A DNA stretch of 64,000 bases from Photobacterium aquimaris (GCF_002954455.1 NZ_MSCC01000001.1:1801909-1865908), one strand, 5' to 3'. Counted from the stretch's first letter, positions 33,773 through 44,474 are shown. The notes: generated by a model from the sequence alone, not told the origin. Numbers and translations: made by a program.

Positions 33773-35217
33773 TAATCAATCTCCCGACTACCTGTAGCTT
33801 CTTGCCAAGTTTGTAATTTACGATAAATTGTCGATGGGCTGACCTCTAATAATCCAGCTGCTCGCGGTATGTTACCGTCACAAGCATCAATAGCCCATTG
33901 AATAGCACGTTTTTCTACTATCCAAAGTGGTTCGATTTTATCTTTATGCACTTCATCAACAAATGACGTATTCACTGCAGACGTTAGCGTATTCAATTGT
34001 GGATAGATTGACATTGGTGATGCAATTTCTGCACCAAAAATAGCATTTATCGGTGGCGGGACCATTTCTTTAGTGACTTCTTCGCCAGTATTTAGTACCA
34101 CAATATTACGAATAATATTTTGCAACTCACGGACATTACCAGGCCAAGAATAAGACTCAATCAGCTGTAACACATCTTTGGAGAAACGACTAAAATCTTT
34201 ACCTTCTTCTAATGACATTAATCCAAGTAGTGCATGGGCTATTTCTACTATATCGTTACCACGATCACGCAAAGGGGGCAATGTAATTGGAATCACATGC
34301 AGACGATAATACAGATCTTCTCGAAAGCGCCCTTCCTGTACTTCTTGCCATGGATTTCTATTGGTTGCACAAACAAAACGTACATCTACTCGCGATGTTT
34401 TCGATGATCCAACTTTTTGATAGGTTCCTGTTTGAATAAAACGCAATAACTTACTCTGTAAGTCTAAATCCATCTCACAAAGTTCATCCAACATCAAGGT
34501 ACCATTATGTGCTATTTCAACCGCACCTTGGCGCTCAGTTGATGCTCCTGTAAATGCTCCTTTTACATGACCAAATAATTCACTTTCAATCAATTCTTTA
34601 GGAATAGCTGCACAGTTTAACGCAATAAACGGCTTGTCATGTCTTGGGCTAGCAGCATGAATAGCTTCAGCACACACTTCTTTACCAGTGCCACTTTCAC
34701 CAGTAATAAATACCGTAGCTTTACTCGATGCAGCTGATTCAATAACACGATATACCGCTTGCATAGGTAAGCTGTTACCAATGAACCCTTGATATTGAGC
34801 GCCATCAGATTGTTTAGAAGGAGTGTCAGAGGATTTGGCGTCACCTTTAAATACATTATTTACTGTTATACGTAATCTATCAGCCTCACAAGGCTTAATT
34901 AAAAAATCTTGAGCACCTTGTCGAATCGCATCAACAGCAATATCAATAGATCCATGAGCTGTCATGATCACAACCGGAATATTTCCGTGTTGTTGTCGAA
35001 CTCGTTGTAATACTTCCATGCCAGTCATATCAGGCAAGCGAAGATCTAATAAGATTAGATCGGGAATAATATCTTTAATAAAGCTCAATGCTTCTTTACC
35101 TGATCCCACAATACTAACATTAAGTCCGAGGGGATTTAGGTAAGATTTGTATAAGGCAGCTACTGACGCAGTATCTTCGACCATTAATACTTGGTGTTGT
35201 CGTGTAATCCTTTCCAT
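33772..35217 (-). CDS. luxO: Quorum-sensing sigma-54 activator LuxO
   Basis: Response regulator that, when phosphorylated at low cell density, activates sigma-54 transcription of Qrr small RNAs. The 481-residue product has a receiver domain (phospho-Asp about residue 58, in [13 protein letters not shown]), an AAA+ domain with Walker [16 protein letters not shown], the sigma-54 contact loop GAFTGAS and [12 protein letters not shown], and a C-terminal Fis-type HTH ([17 protein letters not shown]). A strong ribosome site (GGAGG) precedes the ATG. It is divergent from the qrr gene it should control. Confidence 0.97.
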   Translation of the reverse strand: MERITRQHQVLMVEDTASVAALYKSYLNPLGLNVSIVGSGKEALSFIKDIIPDLILLDLRLPDMTGMEVLQRVRQQHGNIPVVIMTAHGSIDIAVDAIRQGAQDFLIKPCEADRLRITVNNVFKGDAKSSDTPSKQSDGAQYQGFIGNSLPMQAVYRVIESAASSKATVFITGESGTGKEVCAEAIHAASPRHDKPFIALNCAAIPKELIESELFGHVKGAFTGASTERQGAVEIAHNGTLMLDELCEMDLDLQSKLLRFIQTGTYQKVGSSKTSRVDVRFVCATNRNPWQEVQEGRFREDLYYRLHVIPITLPPLRDRGNDIVEIAHALLGLMSLEEGKDFSRFSKDVLQLIESYSWPGNVRELQNIIRNIVVLNTGEEVTKEMVPPPINAIFGAEIASPMSIYPQLNTLTSAVNTSFVDEVHKDKIEPLWIVEKRAIQWAIDACDGNIPRAAGLLEVSPSTIYRKLQTWQEATGSREID

Positions 35218-35308
35218 AGCTCCTCCAAAAACTAATCCCTTAAACTAATTGTAATCAATACAACAGAAACTGGGTTCCTAATTTGTATTTTTTATATTAT
35301 GCCAGATC

Positions 35309-35348
35309 GATTCGCATAATGACTCGCATAATGATTCGCATTTTGCAA
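35309..35348. promoter_or_regulatory. LuxO-site candidate and three 12-bp direct repeats upstream of qrr
   Basis: Three head-to-tail 12-bp units (GATTCGCATAAT, GACTCGCATAAT, GATTCGCATTTT) at 35309-35344. The third runs into TCGCA-TTT-TGCAA (35336-35348), one mismatch from the LuxO binding consensus TTGCA-N3-TGCAA. The first two carry the same left half-site at 12-bp spacing. Position about 120-160 bp before the qrr start fits a bacterial enhancer. Confidence 0.65.
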
Positions 35349-35443
35349 AATCATTCTTTTTTTGCACAGTACAAACAACAAATAAAGACAACTAATACCG
35401 TGTATATTCACAAAAAAAGCCAAACACATCGCAGAACAAAAGT

Positions 35444-35459
35444 TGGCACAGTATATGCT
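35444..35459 (+). promoter_or_regulatory. Sigma-54 promoter of qrr
   Basis: TTGGCACAGTATATGCTT matches the TTGGCAC-N5-TTGC class: GG at 35445-35446 and GC at 35457-35458, exactly 12 bases apart, placing the start near 35470. Confidence 0.9.
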
Positions 35460-35469
35460 TTATAAACAC

Positions 35470-35573
35470 CGACTCTCTATCTTAGGGGTCAACCTAGCCA
35501 ACTGACGTTGTTTGTGGATTCTTTCACGTAACAATGAAGCCAACCGAAACTCTTTATCGGCTGGCTTTTTTTT
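35470..35573 (+). ncRNA. qrr1: Quorum regulatory RNA Qrr1
   Basis: Hfq-dependent small RNA that controls LuxR/HapR-type master regulators. About 104 nt: a first hairpin region with CTTAGGGGTC, the deeply conserved CCTAGCCAACTGACGTTGTT seed, a variable part, and an intrinsic terminator (AGCCAACCGA / TCGGCTGGCT, then eight T). The Qrr core, the sigma-54 promoter and location between luxO and uvrB match Qrr1 of Vibrio species. No other qrr copy is in the window. Confidence 0.93.
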
Positions 35574-35602
35574 ACCTCAAGATTAATGCCAAACACATTT
35601 TG

Positions 35603-37630
35603 TTAGCTATTAGCGATAAATTGCTGTCTTAATTGATGAATTTTATCTCGCGTATCAGCGGCTTGTTCAAATTCTAAGTTTTGTGCAAAGTCATACATTT
35701 GTTTTTCTAACACTTCTATTTCAAGCTCTATTTGCTGTGGTGTTAATATTGAATAAGTGCCTTTTGATTCTGCAACTTTATGAAGCTCTGCGGCTTTATT
35801 ACGTAACTTGGTTCGTCCACTTGGGGCACCGAGCTCTAATAAATCGCCAATTTTCTTATTCAATTTTTGTGGTGTAATATTGTTTTCTAAATTGTAAATT
35901 ATTTGCTTTTCACGTCGGCGTTGAGTTTCATTTATTGCACGCTCCATTGAACCCGTAATACGATCACCATATAAAATCGCTTTACCTTCGACATTTCGTG
36001 CCGCACGTCCCATGGTTTGAATCAAGGATCTTTCTGAACGTAAAAAGCCTTCTTTATCTGCATCTAAAATTGCAACCAGAGACACTTCTGGAATATCTAA
36101 TCCTTCGCGTAATAAGTTAATTCCCACCAATACATCGAACTTGCCTAAACGTAAATCACGAATAATTTCAACCCGTTCTACGGTATCAATATCAGAATGA
36201 AGATAACGTACCTTTACGCCATGCTCGGTTAAATATTCAGTAAGATCTTCAGACATACGCTTGGTTAGCGTTGTGACTAATACGCGTTCTTGTTTAGCTG
36301 AGCGAATATTAATTTCAGAAAGTAAATCATCAACTTGGGTCGCTACGGGTCTAACTTCTATTTCAGGATCGAGTAATCCTGTCGGACGCACCACTTGCTC
36401 TGCAATATCCCCACCCGATTTTTCAATTTCATAATTACCAGGTGTCGCCGACACATAAATAGTTTGTGGTGCTAATGATTCAAATTCCTCAAACTTCATA
36501 GGTCGATTATCGAGTGCTGAAGGTAATCGAAATCCATATTCAACCAGATTTTCTTTGCGCGAGCGGTCACCGCGGAACATGGCACCAATTTGAGAAACTG
36601 TAACGTGTGACTCATCAATGATTAATAGACCGTCAGCAGGAAGATAATCAAACAATGTTGGTGGTGGCTCACCCTCAGTACGCCCACTGAGATAACGTGA
36701 ATAGTTTTCAATACCAGAACAAAAACCCAATTCGTTCATCATTTCAATATCAAACTGGGTTCGCTGAGAAATACGCTGCTCTTCAACTAATTTATTATTA
36801 TCTAGTAATTGTTGCTTACGCTGCGTGAGTTCAAGTTTAATCCCTTCAATCGCTTCTAGAATTTTCTCTCTTGGTGTCACATAGTGAGTTTTAGGGTAAA
36901 TCGTTGTCCGTGCTAAATCGCGTTGAATGATAGCACCAGTAAGTGGGTCAAACGCTGAAATAACTTCTACTTCATCGTCAAATAATTCAAGTCGAATGGC
37001 TTCTTTTTCAGATTCTGCCGGAAAAATATCAATCACTTCGCCACGAACACGAAACGTACCACGTTCAAAAACAGCATCATTACGTTTATATTGCAATTCA
37101 GCTAAACGACGCAAAATGTCACGCTGATTAAGTACATCACCTCGGCGAACGTGAAGCATCATTTTCAAATAAGATTCGGGATCACCAAGGCCATAAATAG
37201 CAGACACTGAAGCAATGATTATAACATCACGTCGTTCCATTAATGCTTTGGTTGCAGATAATCGCATTTGTTCAATATGGGCGTTTACTGATGCATCTTT
37301 TTCAATAAATGTATCAGTGGTGGGTACATAAGCCTCTGGTTGATAATAATCGTAATAGGAAACAAAATATTCAACCGCATTATCAGGAAAGAAATCCCGC
37401 ATTTCACCATAGAGCTGCGCAGCTAAGGTTTTATTGGGTGCCATGATAAGAGTCGGACGATTGGCTTGAGCAATAACATTAGCAATTGTAAACGTTTTTC
37501 CTGATCCCGTTACGCCAAGTAACGTTTGCTGTGCAAGACCAGAATCCAGTCCATCCATTAATTGCTCAATTGCCGTAGGTTGATCGCCCGCTGGAGAATA
37601 ATCAGAGACAAGATTAAACAGTTTACTCAT
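35603..37630 (-). CDS. uvrB: Excinuclease ABC subunit B
   Basis: DNA-damage recognition helicase of nucleotide excision repair. Started at the ATG at 37630 it has 675 residues (E. coli 673). Walker [16 protein letters not shown], beta-hairpin [23 protein letters not shown] box, helicase motif [11 protein letters not shown], and the C-terminal UVR/UvrC-binding helix pair ([20 protein letters not shown]). The minus-strand upstream DNA has TTGACA (37685-37690) as a possible -35; I do not find a consensus LexA box (CTGT-N8-ACAG) there. A GAGGTA microsatellite sits 31 bp further upstream. Confidence 0.97.
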   Translation of the reverse strand: MSKLFNLVSDYSPAGDQPTAIEQLMDGLDSGLAQQTLLGVTGSGKTFTIANVIAQANRPTLIMAPNKTLAAQLYGEMRDFFPDNAVEYFVSYYDYYQPEAYVPTTDTFIEKDASVNAHIEQMRLSATKALMERRDVIIIASVSAIYGLGDPESYLKMMLHVRRGDVLNQRDILRRLAELQYKRNDAVFERGTFRVRGEVIDIFPAESEKEAIRLELFDDEVEVISAFDPLTGAIIQRDLARTTIYPKTHYVTPREKILEAIEGIKLELTQRKQQLLDNNKLVEEQRISQRTQFDIEMMNELGFCSGIENYSRYLSGRTEGEPPPTLFDYLPADGLLIIDESHVTVSQIGAMFRGDRSRKENLVEYGFRLPSALDNRPMKFEEFESLAPQTIYVSATPGNYEIEKSGGDIAEQVVRPTGLLDPEIEVRPVATQVDDLLSEINIRSAKQERVLVTTLTKRMSEDLTEYLTEHGVKVRYLHSDIDTVERVEIIRDLRLGKFDVLVGINLLREGLDIPEVSLVAILDADKEGFLRSERSLIQTMGRAARNVEGKAILYGDRITGSMERAINETQRRREKQIIYNLENNITPQKLNKKIGDLLELGAPSGRTKLRNKAAELHKVAESKGTYSILTPQQIELEIEVLEKQMYDFAQNLEFEQAADTRDKIHQLRQQFIANS

Positions 37631-37721
37631 TACATTTATCCGTAATAACAATACTGTCTATCATTGTGAGCACCCATCCAGCAATGTCAATACTGGTTTG
37701 AAGAGTTAGAACGTGTGATAT

Positions 37722-37787
37722 GAGGTAGAGGTAGAGGTAGAGGTAGAGGTAGAGGTAGAGGTAGAGGTAGAGGTAGAGGTAGAGGTA
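37722..37787. repeat. Hexanucleotide microsatellite, 11 x GAGGTA
   Basis: Eleven perfect head-to-tail copies of GAGGTA, followed by a partial GA. It lies outside any gene, about 92 bp upstream of the uvrB start codon, just beyond a likely -35 element. Such arrays change copy number by replication slippage. Confidence 0.97.
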
Positions 37788-37803
37788 GAATATATAAAAA
37801 ATA

Positions 37804-37921
37804 GCTTCAGTAATAAAACACCGAACAAAAATTGAACACCAAAATCAATATTAACAGTAAAAGTCACAATCTAGTATTAACACTAAATCCCCTTTGGACT
37901 TTATATTTTTATTACTGAAGC
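37804..37921. repeat. 118-bp element bounded by 15-bp perfect inverted repeats
   Basis: GCTTCAGTAATAAAA at 37804-37818 is repeated exactly inverted at 37907-37921. The 88 bp between holds no ORF. It could be a small non-autonomous mobile element (MITE-like) or a structured RNA. I see no clear target-site duplication. Confidence 0.6.
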
Positions 37922-38690
37922 AAAACCAACGAGTGCTGGGTTAAAAATCAAAACAGATATCGATACATATAAAATGTAATCATTTAACATTGTGTATTTC
38001 ATCGCTTACTGACTAATGTTAGTAAAGATAGAAGGCAATAATGAATACAGAAATACTTAATGCCGTTAAATAATAAGTAAAGGTCTATCAACAATAAATA
38101 CTTACTAATGAATATATCACTAATAATATATAATCAAGAGTAATGCATCTCGATGTGATTTATTATGTGAACATAGGCATCACATTAACAAATAATAAAA
38201 TATCTTTTACTTCAAATAGATACCAAATAACAATAACTCTTAATGAGTACGGATAAAATTAAAATTTATAATGTACGATAAAATAATTCATCGTTTTTTA
38301 TGTCTTTTTACTAAAAAAACACTTTTTAATGAGGCTTAATTATCCATACTTAGCAGATATCATTGATTTTAGAAGACAATATTCAATTATTGAATGCTGT
38401 AACGACTAATAAATTAACTATCATCCACAGCTTTTCCAATATTTATAACTTTTAATATCACGCTACATATATTTATAATTACTCATTATTAGTAGCAATG
38501 TTGTGTTTATGTTCTTACCAGACGTCTGATTATCATTACGAATAGTGCCTATTTTGCCATTTTGAATTTTATCAACAGCCCTCAATTTAGCGACGATCAT
38601 CAACATAGTTATCCACAGAAATTGTGGACAACAGCCAAAACACCAGATGATTAGGCACTTCTTAAAAATCAAGCCTTTTTAATGAAAAAA
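37922..38690. other. Gene-free AT-rich interval upstream of pepE terminator
   Basis: About 770 bp with no ORF I can support; a 69-codon minus-strand ORF at 38463-38672 has no ribosome site and odd composition. The notable content is the DnaA-box pair at 38609-38631. Confidence 0.5.
38609..38631. promoter_or_regulatory. Inverted pair of DnaA-box-like sites
   Basis: TTATCCACA (perfect DnaA box) faces TGTGGACAA (one mismatch as TTGTCCACA) across five bases. A third related 9-mer, TCATCCACA, lies near 38422. Function unproven. Confidence 0.5.
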
Positions 38691-38693
38691 ATT

Positions 38694-38717
38694 AAAAAAG
38701 CTAGCCTGATGGCTAGC
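38694..38717 (-). terminator. Terminator of pepE
   Basis: Perfect 7-bp stem GCTAGCC / GGCTAGC with loop TGAT, followed on the minus strand by six T. Confidence 0.85.
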
Positions 38718-38750
38718 CTTGTTTATCAGCACAAAATAGTAACAATGCAC

Positions 38751-39488
38751 TCAGTAACTAAGATCCATTAAAAACTGCACATCATCGCCTGGTTGATAAT
38801 AAACAGGTTCATTACCATAGCTAAAGAATTTTAATGGTTTACCATTCGCTGCATGATAACTAATATTATTATCAGCAATAGCTAACCATGTTCCTTCAGG
38901 AATACCAATAACCGGTTCATGCTTATTAATCTCAAGAAACTCTTGAATACGTTCATCACGGGTTTCACCCATATGACCTTCAACTGATGCTTCTAAATAG
39001 TGTGGATTAATTTGAAAAGGAACAAAGTTTAATGATGATAAAATAGCACCAGTAACAATTGGCATATCATTAGTCGTACGGATCGTTGGACAACCAATAT
39101 TGGTCCCTGCACTCCAACCAATATAAGCTTTACCTTGTTTTAATACAGCTTTTCGAATGGGTCCAACAAGACCTAAATCATGCAAGGTTTTATTAAGTAC
39201 CCATGTATTACCACCACTAACAATAATACCGTCAGCTTGTTCAATGGCTGCTACTGGATCTGGTGCATTGTGCAAACCTGTTGCAATGCAATCCAATCCT
39301 AACTTATCAAATGTTGCTTGAACTAATGCCACTCGATCATCGTGGCTTGAACGAATAACTGCGTATGGAATGACTACAAAATGCTTAGCCCCAGTACGTT
39401 TAACTTGATCGATAATTGCATCTGCCGCAAATTCCATTACGTGGGTATTTCCTGCAATTTTACCGTTACTGAGTAATAAAATATCCAT
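38751..39488 (-). CDS. pepE: Dipeptidase E (alpha-aspartyl dipeptidase)
   Basis: Serine peptidase of family S51 that cleaves N-terminal Asp dipeptides. The 245-residue product has the nucleophile elbow IGWSAGTNIGCPTI with the catalytic Ser, the conserved IIVSGGNTWVLNKTL and the His of INPHYLEA. It is monocistronic by its terminator. Together with OppABCDF and the M20 peptidase at 61.6 kb it adds to the peptide-use capacity in this window. Confidence 0.93.
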   Translation of the reverse strand: MDILLLSNGKIAGNTHVMEFAADAIIDQVKRTGAKHFVVIPYAVIRSSHDDRVALVQATFDKLGLDCIATGLHNAPDPVAAIEQADGIIVSGGNTWVLNKTLHDLGLVGPIRKAVLKQGKAYIGWSAGTNIGCPTIRTTNDMPIVTGAILSSLNFVPFQINPHYLEASVEGHMGETRDERIQEFLEINKHEPVIGIPEGTWLAIADNNISYHAANGKPLKFFSYGNEPVYYQPGDDVQFLMDLSY

Positions 39489-39894
39489 TGTTCTATCCTA
39501 TAAGCTATGTTTATTCATCAGGCGTGTTAACACTAACACTATTTATATTTAACTCACTATATCAAACGCAAAATTAGCTATGTTTACAACCGACAAAATC
39601 ACAATTTAAAAAAACTTCGATGAAAAACAGTCATCCACTCATACCTATTAGCAGCTTGACTACTTAAAAAAAACACACTGCATACCATCACCACTCAAAA
39701 AAAACACATTTGATCAACAACTCAATTTTAATAACAACGACAAAATAAGAATTATCGTTAACTAAAAACTTACTTTTCAATCAACTAGCTAAATTTAATA
39801 CAATTAATAGATAAAACCCTACCCTTGAGGAGTTGTTATAGCGCTCACAAAATCAGATAATGTTAAGATCTCTTGCAATGATAATGAATTTGGT
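39489..39894. promoter_or_regulatory. pepE / rsxA divergent promoter region
   Basis: About 400 bp AT-rich. An AGGAG near 39828 is followed in frame by no usable start codon. A TGCAATGATAATGAATTTGG stretch just before rsxA is a weak match to a Fur box. No gene seen. Confidence 0.45.
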
Positions 39895-40476
39895 ATGACT
39901 GAATACCTGTTACTCCTCATCGGGACAGTGTTGGTTAACAACTTTGTACTCGTTAAATTCTTAGGTCTATGCCCTTTTATGGGTGTATCTAAGAAACTAG
40001 AAACAGCAATCGGAATGGGCTTAGCAACAACATTTGTGCTAACCCTCGCTTCTGTGTGCGCATATCTCGTTGAAACCTACATTTTGGATCCTCTTGGCAT
40101 CCAATATCTACGCACACTGAGCTTTATACTTGTGATCGCAGTAGTGGTGCAATTTACTGAAATGGTAGTTCATAAAACTAGCCCAACACTCTATCGTTTG
40201 CTGGGTATATTCTTACCATTGATCACGACTAACTGTGCGGTATTGGGTGTGGCTTTATTAAATACCAATGAGCACCATAACTTTATCCAATCTGTCATTT
40301 ATGGTTTTGGTGCTGCGGTGGGTTTCTCATTGGTATTAGTATTATTTGCTTCCATGCGTGAACGAATTGCAGCCGCTGATGTGCCTGCGCCCTTTAAAGG
40401 TGCATCTATTGCGATGATCACTGCAGGTCTTATGTCTCTTGCCTTTATGGGCTTTACTGGATTGGTGAAATTGTAA
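39895..40476 (+). CDS. rsxA: Electron transport complex subunit RsxA (RnfA)
   Basis: Integral membrane subunit of the Rsx/Rnf complex, which moves electrons between NADH and ferredoxin, coupled to ion movement, and in E. coli keeps SoxR reduced. The 193-residue product has about six helices and the family start [20 protein letters not shown], with [12 protein letters not shown] and [16 protein letters not shown]. The start lacks a clear ribosome site. rsxB begins in the stop codon (TAATG). Confidence 0.96.
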   Translation: MTEYLLLLIGTVLVNNFVLVKFLGLCPFMGVSKKLETAIGMGLATTFVLTLASVCAYLVETYILDPLGIQYLRTLSFILVIAVVVQFTEMVVHKTSPTLYRLLGIFLPLITTNCAVLGVALLNTNEHHNFIQSVIYGFGAAVGFSLVLVLFASMRERIAAADVPAPFKGASIAMITAGLMSLAFMGFTGLVKL

Positions 40477-41060
40477 TGAGCGGGATCTTAATTGCTGCCA
40501 TTGTGCTCGCAGTATTAGCTGCAATATTTGGCATTATTTTAGGTTTTGCTTCAGTACGTTTCAAAGTTGAAGCTGATCCAATTGTTGAGCAAATTGATGC
40601 CATTTTACCGCAAACACAATGTGGTCAATGTGGGTTTCCGGGTTGTCGTCCTTATGCTGAAGCTATTGCTAATGGTGAAATCATTAATAAATGCCCACCA
40701 GGCGGCCAAGCAACCATTGAGAAACTGGCTGATTTAATGGGTGTTGAAGTGCCTCAAGCTTCTGATAAAGTCACCAACAGCATTAAAAAAGTCGCTTTTA
40801 TTCATGAAGATATGTGTATTGGTTGCACCAAGTGTATTCAAGCGTGCCCTGTTGATGCCATTGTTGGCGGCACTAAAGCAATCCACACTGTAATAAAAGA
40901 CGAATGTACAGGCTGCGATCTTTGTGTTTCTCCTTGCCCTACTGACTGTATTGAAATGATCCCTGTTGAAGAAACACCGGATAACTGGAAATGGCAACTC
41001 AACCAAATACCCGTGGTTAATATTGCTGCGACAGCGAATGTAGAAAAGGTTAAGCCGTAG
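40476..41060 (+). CDS. rsxB: Electron transport complex subunit RsxB (RnfB)
   Basis: Multi-cluster iron-sulfur subunit. The 194-residue product has an N-terminal membrane helix (about 5-25), the 4Fe-4S Cys motif [17 protein letters not shown], then two ferredoxin-type motifs [14 protein letters not shown] and [15 protein letters not shown]. The last residues are variable. It overlaps rsxA by one base, and rsxC starts two bases after its stop. Confidence 0.96.
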   Translation: MSGILIAAIVLAVLAAIFGIILGFASVRFKVEADPIVEQIDAILPQTQCGQCGFPGCRPYAEAIANGEIINKCPPGGQATIEKLADLMGVEVPQASDKVTNSIKKVAFIHEDMCIGCTKCIQACPVDAIVGGTKAIHTVIKDECTGCDLCVSPCPTDCIEMIPVEETPDNWKWQLNQIPVVNIAATANVEKVKP

Positions 41061-41062
41061 TC

Positions 41063-43423
41063 ATGCTCTCAATTATTGAACAAATTAAACAAGGCAAGCT
41101 GTGGGATTTCCATGGCGGCATTCATCCTGCTGAAAACAAACTATTGTCAAGTAAGCAACCGATCAAAGCTGCGGGCATTCCAAGTGAATTGGTATTACCG
41201 TTAAAACAACATATCGGCTCTCGTGGCGACATTATTGTCAACATCGGCGATCACGTACTAAAAGGCCAACCACTAACGCAAGGTGATATTGCGATGTGTG
41301 TGCCTATTCACGCACCGAGCTCTGGCACGATTACTGCGATAGAACAACGTACCACCGCTCACCCTTCAGGCTTAACTGATCTATCTATTGTTATCTCAAC
41401 CGACCACCAAGATACTTGGTGTCGTGGCACACAATATCCTGATTATCAAGATCGTGATCCTGCTGAACTTATTGAAGCGATTCGACTTGCTGGTATTGCT
41501 GGCTTAGGTGGCGCAGGTTTTCCTACTGCACGAAAACTGCAAGGTGGTTTAGGTAACGTTGATATTTTAATTATCAATGCCGCAGAATGTGAACCTTATA
41601 TCACAGCCGATGACAGACTAATGCAAGACTATGCCGATGAAGTTATTGAAGGCATTCGTATTTTATGTCATATCATCGCGCCTAAATTAACCATCATTGG
41701 TATTGAGGATAATAAGCCCGATGCCATTAAAGCATTAGAAGCTTGTGTCAGCGAAGATGATAATATTCTTATTCGCGTGATTCCGACTAAATACCCTTCT
41801 GGTAGCTCCAAGCAATTAGTTAAGATCTTAACTGGCCGCGAAGTACCAAGCCAAGCACGTTCAACCTCAATTGGGGTTATTATGCAAAACGTGGGAACGG
41901 CATTTGCGATTAAACGTGCGATTGTTGACGGTGAACCATTAATTGAACGCGTAGTAACATTAACCGGTGAAGCCTTTAAAGAACGTGGTAATGTGTTTGC
42001 GTTATTAGGAACGCCAATTGCGTACTTGCTTGAGAAATTTGGCTATCAAGCCGATAAAAAATATCCTCGAGTGATTATTGGTGGCTCACTAATGGGCTTT
42101 ACACTGCCTCATGCAAATGTGCCTATCACCAAAATTACTAACTGTATTTTAACACCTAAGCGTAAAGAATTACCGTTACATACCTATGAAATGGCTTGTA
42201 TTCGCTGTTCAGCCTGTGCCGATGCTTGTCCATCATCATTGTTACCACAACAATTACAATGGTATGCCAAAGATAAAAACTACGAAAAATGTGAAGAATA
42301 TAATTTAAGTGACTGTATTGAATGTGGCGCTTGTGCTTATGTTTGTCCGAGTGAAATTCCGTTAGTACAGTATTACCGTCAAGCCAAAGCTGAAATTTGG
42401 GAACGTAAACAAGACGAAATGAGTGCTGAACGTGCTCGTCAGCGTTTCGAAGCTAAACAACAGCGTATGGAACGCGATAAAGCTGAACGTGAAAACCGCT
42501 TTGCTAAAGCAGCCACCGATCGTCGTCAGCAAATGGCAACAACAGGTGGTGACGATGCCGTTGCAGCCGCTATTGCCCGTGTTAAAGCGAAACAAGCTGC
42601 CGCAACCGACACTGCACCAGCAGCGGTTAAACCGGCAGTAGCAGCTGCGATAGCAAAAGCAAAAGCGAGGCAAGCAGCTTCTACATCAGAAGCAAATGCA
42701 GTACCAGATAACAGCGAAATGGCAGCACTGCGTAAACAACGAAAACTGCAAGCACGTGAACAAAAAGCAGCGAAACATGCAGAGTTAATGCAGCAACAAA
42801 CGGATACAGAACAACCTACAGAGCAAGTAACAGATAAAAAAGATGCTGTTGCTGCAGCTGTTGCACGCGCTAAAGCCCGTAAAGCAGCCCAGCAACAACA
42901 AGCAACATCTGCTGTTGAGCCTACGACTGAAGTAAACACTGACGTTGCAAGCGATCCTAAAAAAGCCGCTGTCGCCGCAGCTGTTGCACGCGCTAAAGCC
43001 CGTAAAGCTGCTCAACAGACACCATCAACCCCTGCCGCAGAAGCTACGGCTGAAGTAAACGCTAACGTTGAAAGCGATCCTAAAAAAGCCGCTGTCGCTG
43101 CTGCTGTTGCACGCGCTAAAGCCCGTAAAGCCGCTCAACAAGAGCAAGCAACCGCAGCTTCTGAGCCTACGACTGAAGTGAACACTGACGTTGCAAGCGA
43201 CCCTAAAAAAGCCGCTGTCGCTGCTGCTGTTGCACGCGCTAAAGCCCGTAAAGCTGCTCAACAGGCACCATCAACCCCTGCCGCAGAAGCTACGGCTGAA
43301 GTGAACGCTAACGTTGAAAGCGATCCTAAAAAAGCCGCTGTCGCTGCTGCCGTTGCACGCGCTAAAGCCCGTAAAGCAGCTCAGCAAGTCCATAAAGTAC
43401 AACCTAACATTGAGGAAGAATAA
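41063..43423 (+). CDS. rsxC: Electron transport complex subunit RsxC (RnfC) with repetitive C-terminus
   Basis: NADH-binding, FMN-containing subunit at the cytoplasmic face. Of 786 residues, about 1-440 are the conserved part: [13 protein letters not shown] nucleotide site, SLBB-type region and two 4Fe-4S motifs [14 protein letters not shown] and [14 protein letters not shown]. The following 340 residues are a charged Ala/Lys/Arg/Gln-rich helical extension: first a basic coiled region, then degenerate [14 protein letters not shown] units, then five near-identical repeats from residue 592. E. coli RsxC (740 residues) also has a long Ala/Lys repeat tail, but repeat number varies between strains. 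Confidence 0.95.
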   Translation: MLSIIEQIKQGKLWDFHGGIHPAENKLLSSKQPIKAAGIPSELVLPLKQHIGSRGDIIVNIGDHVLKGQPLTQGDIAMCVPIHAPSSGTITAIEQRTTAHPSGLTDLSIVISTDHQDTWCRGTQYPDYQDRDPAELIEAIRLAGIAGLGGAGFPTARKLQGGLGNVDILIINAAECEPYITADDRLMQDYADEVIEGIRILCHIIAPKLTIIGIEDNKPDAIKALEACVSEDDNILIRVIPTKYPSGSSKQLVKILTGREVPSQARSTSIGVIMQNVGTAFAIKRAIVDGEPLIERVVTLTGEAFKERGNVFALLGTPIAYLLEKFGYQADKKYPRVIIGGSLMGFTLPHANVPITKITNCILTPKRKELPLHTYEMACIRCSACADACPSSLLPQQLQWYAKDKNYEKCEEYNLSDCIECGACAYVCPSEIPLVQYYRQAKAEIWERKQDEMSAERARQRFEAKQQRMERDKAERENRFAKAATDRRQQMATTGGDDAVAAAIARVKAKQAAATDTAPAAVKPAVAAAIAKAKARQAASTSEANAVPDNSEMAALRKQRKLQAREQKAAKHAELMQQQTDTEQPTEQVTDKKDAVAAAVARAKARKAAQQQQATSAVEPTTEVNTDVASDPKKAAVAAAVARAKARKAAQQTPSTPAAEATAEVNANVESDPKKAAVAAAVARAKARKAAQQEQATAASEPTTEVNTDVASDPKKAAVAAAVARAKARKAAQQAPSTPAAEATAEVNANVESDPKKAAVAAAVARAKARKAAQQVHKVQPNIEEE
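42836..43393 (+). repeat. Tandem 123-bp repeats in rsxC
   Basis: Four full 123-bp (41-codon) units start at 42836, 42959, 43082 and 43205, and a partial fifth at 43328. Each opens with [20 protein letters not shown] (first unit KKDAV). Linkers alternate between two types ([14 protein letters not shown] and [17 protein letters not shown]), so the real repeating unit is a 246-bp pair. Confidence 0.95.
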
Positions 43424-43425
43424 TC

Positions 43426-44472
43426 GTGGCTTTTAATATTGCCAGCTCACCCCATGCACATAATCGTCGTAGTACGAGTGTCATCATGCGTACGGTTATT
43501 TTATGCGCAATGTTTGGCGTTGTTGCTCAATGCTACTTTTTTGGTCTTGGAACCCTGATCCAAATCGTTTTCGCATCTATCTGCGCGATTATATTTGAAG
43601 TCATCGTACTAAAATTACGCCAACGTCCATTAGCACCTTATCTGCGTGATAATACTGCACTGTTAACGGGGGTATTGATTGGTATTTCAATTCCACCTTT
43701 AGCACCATGGTGGATCACTGTTATCGGGGTATTCTTTGCTATCGTAATCGCAAAGCACCTGTATGGTGGTATGGGACAGAACTTATTTAACCCAGCAATG
43801 GTTGCCTATGTTGTATTGTTAATCTCATTCCCAGTTCAGATGACAACCTGGTTACCACCGGTATCATTAAGTGCTAATCCCGTTACCTTTATGGATAGTT
43901 TGTCTGCCATTTTCACTGGCTTTACCCCTGATGGCTTTAGTGTTCAACAGCTGAAAATGTCCGTTGATGGTTATACCATGGCGACACCATTAGACACGCT
44001 AAAAACCTCATTAAAAACAGGTATGACCGTTGCTGAAGCGATGAAAAAACCAGTGTATGGCACATTGGCCGGCGTTGGTTGGGAGTGGGTTAACATTGGC
44101 TTCTTATTAGGCGGTTTATTACTGCTTAAATTACGTGTTATTCAATGGCACATTCCTGTTGCAATGCTGAGTTCATTATTCGTAATTAGCAGCATTATTT
44201 ATGTCATAGATCCAACCGTTGCCGCGTCACCGCTATTACATATGTTCTCTGGTGCAACAATGTTGGGTGCATTCTTTATAGCAACCGACCCCGTTACCGC
44301 ATCAACAACAATAAAAGGCCGACTGATCTTTGGTGCTTTTATTGGCGTAATGATCTATTTGATCCGAACTTGGGGTGGCTTTCCTGATGGGGTTGCTTTT
44401 GCGGTATTGTTGGGTAATTTATGTGTACCTATCATTGATTACTACACCCGCCCACGCACTTACGGACACTAA
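43426..44472 (+). CDS. rsxD: Electron transport complex subunit RsxD (RnfD)
   Basis: Membrane subunit with covalently bound FMN. The 348-residue product starts at a GTG two bases past rsxC and has about eight to ten helices. The flavinylation site SGAT is in [14 protein letters not shown]; other family blocks are [16 protein letters not shown] and [13 protein letters not shown]. Same length class as E. coli RsxD (352). Confidence 0.95.
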   Translation: MAFNIASSPHAHNRRSTSVIMRTVILCAMFGVVAQCYFFGLGTLIQIVFASICAIIFEVIVLKLRQRPLAPYLRDNTALLTGVLIGISIPPLAPWWITVIGVFFAIVIAKHLYGGMGQNLFNPAMVAYVVLLISFPVQMTTWLPPVSLSANPVTFMDSLSAIFTGFTPDGFSVQQLKMSVDGYTMATPLDTLKTSLKTGMTVAEAMKKPVYGTLAGVGWEWVNIGFLLGGLLLLKLRVIQWHIPVAMLSSLFVISSIIYVIDPTVAASPLLHMFSGATMLGAFFIATDPVTASTTIKGRLIFGAFIGVMIYLIRTWGGFPDGVAFAVLLGNLCVPIIDYYTRPRTYGH

Positions 44473-44474
44473 TA

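Noticed and set aside
35309..35344. Three direct repeats as a CRISPR
   Set aside because: Units are 12 bp and contiguous with no spacers; they fit regulator half-sites.
35283..35465. 60-codon ORF upstream of qrr1
   Set aside because: It covers the LuxO repeats and the sigma-54 promoter, and has no ribosome site.
37631..37720. LexA box for uvrB
   Set aside because: Only a CTGT half-site near 37652 is present; the ACAG partner at the right spacing is missing.
37722..37787. GAGGTA array as a coding repeat
   Set aside because: No ORF with a start runs through it in either direction that also has a ribosome site.
38463..38672. 69-codon minus-strand ORF
   Set aside because: No ribosome site, unusual composition, and it contains the DnaA boxes and AT-rich spacer.
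39870..39895. Fur box over the rsxA start
   Set aside because: Only about half of the 19-bp consensus matches and AT-rich DNA gives such matches often.
42362..43261. Several Cys-rich ORFs antisense to rsxC
   Set aside because: They are the reverse reading of the Ala/Lys/Arg repeat codons; no ribosome sites, and composition mirrors the repeats.
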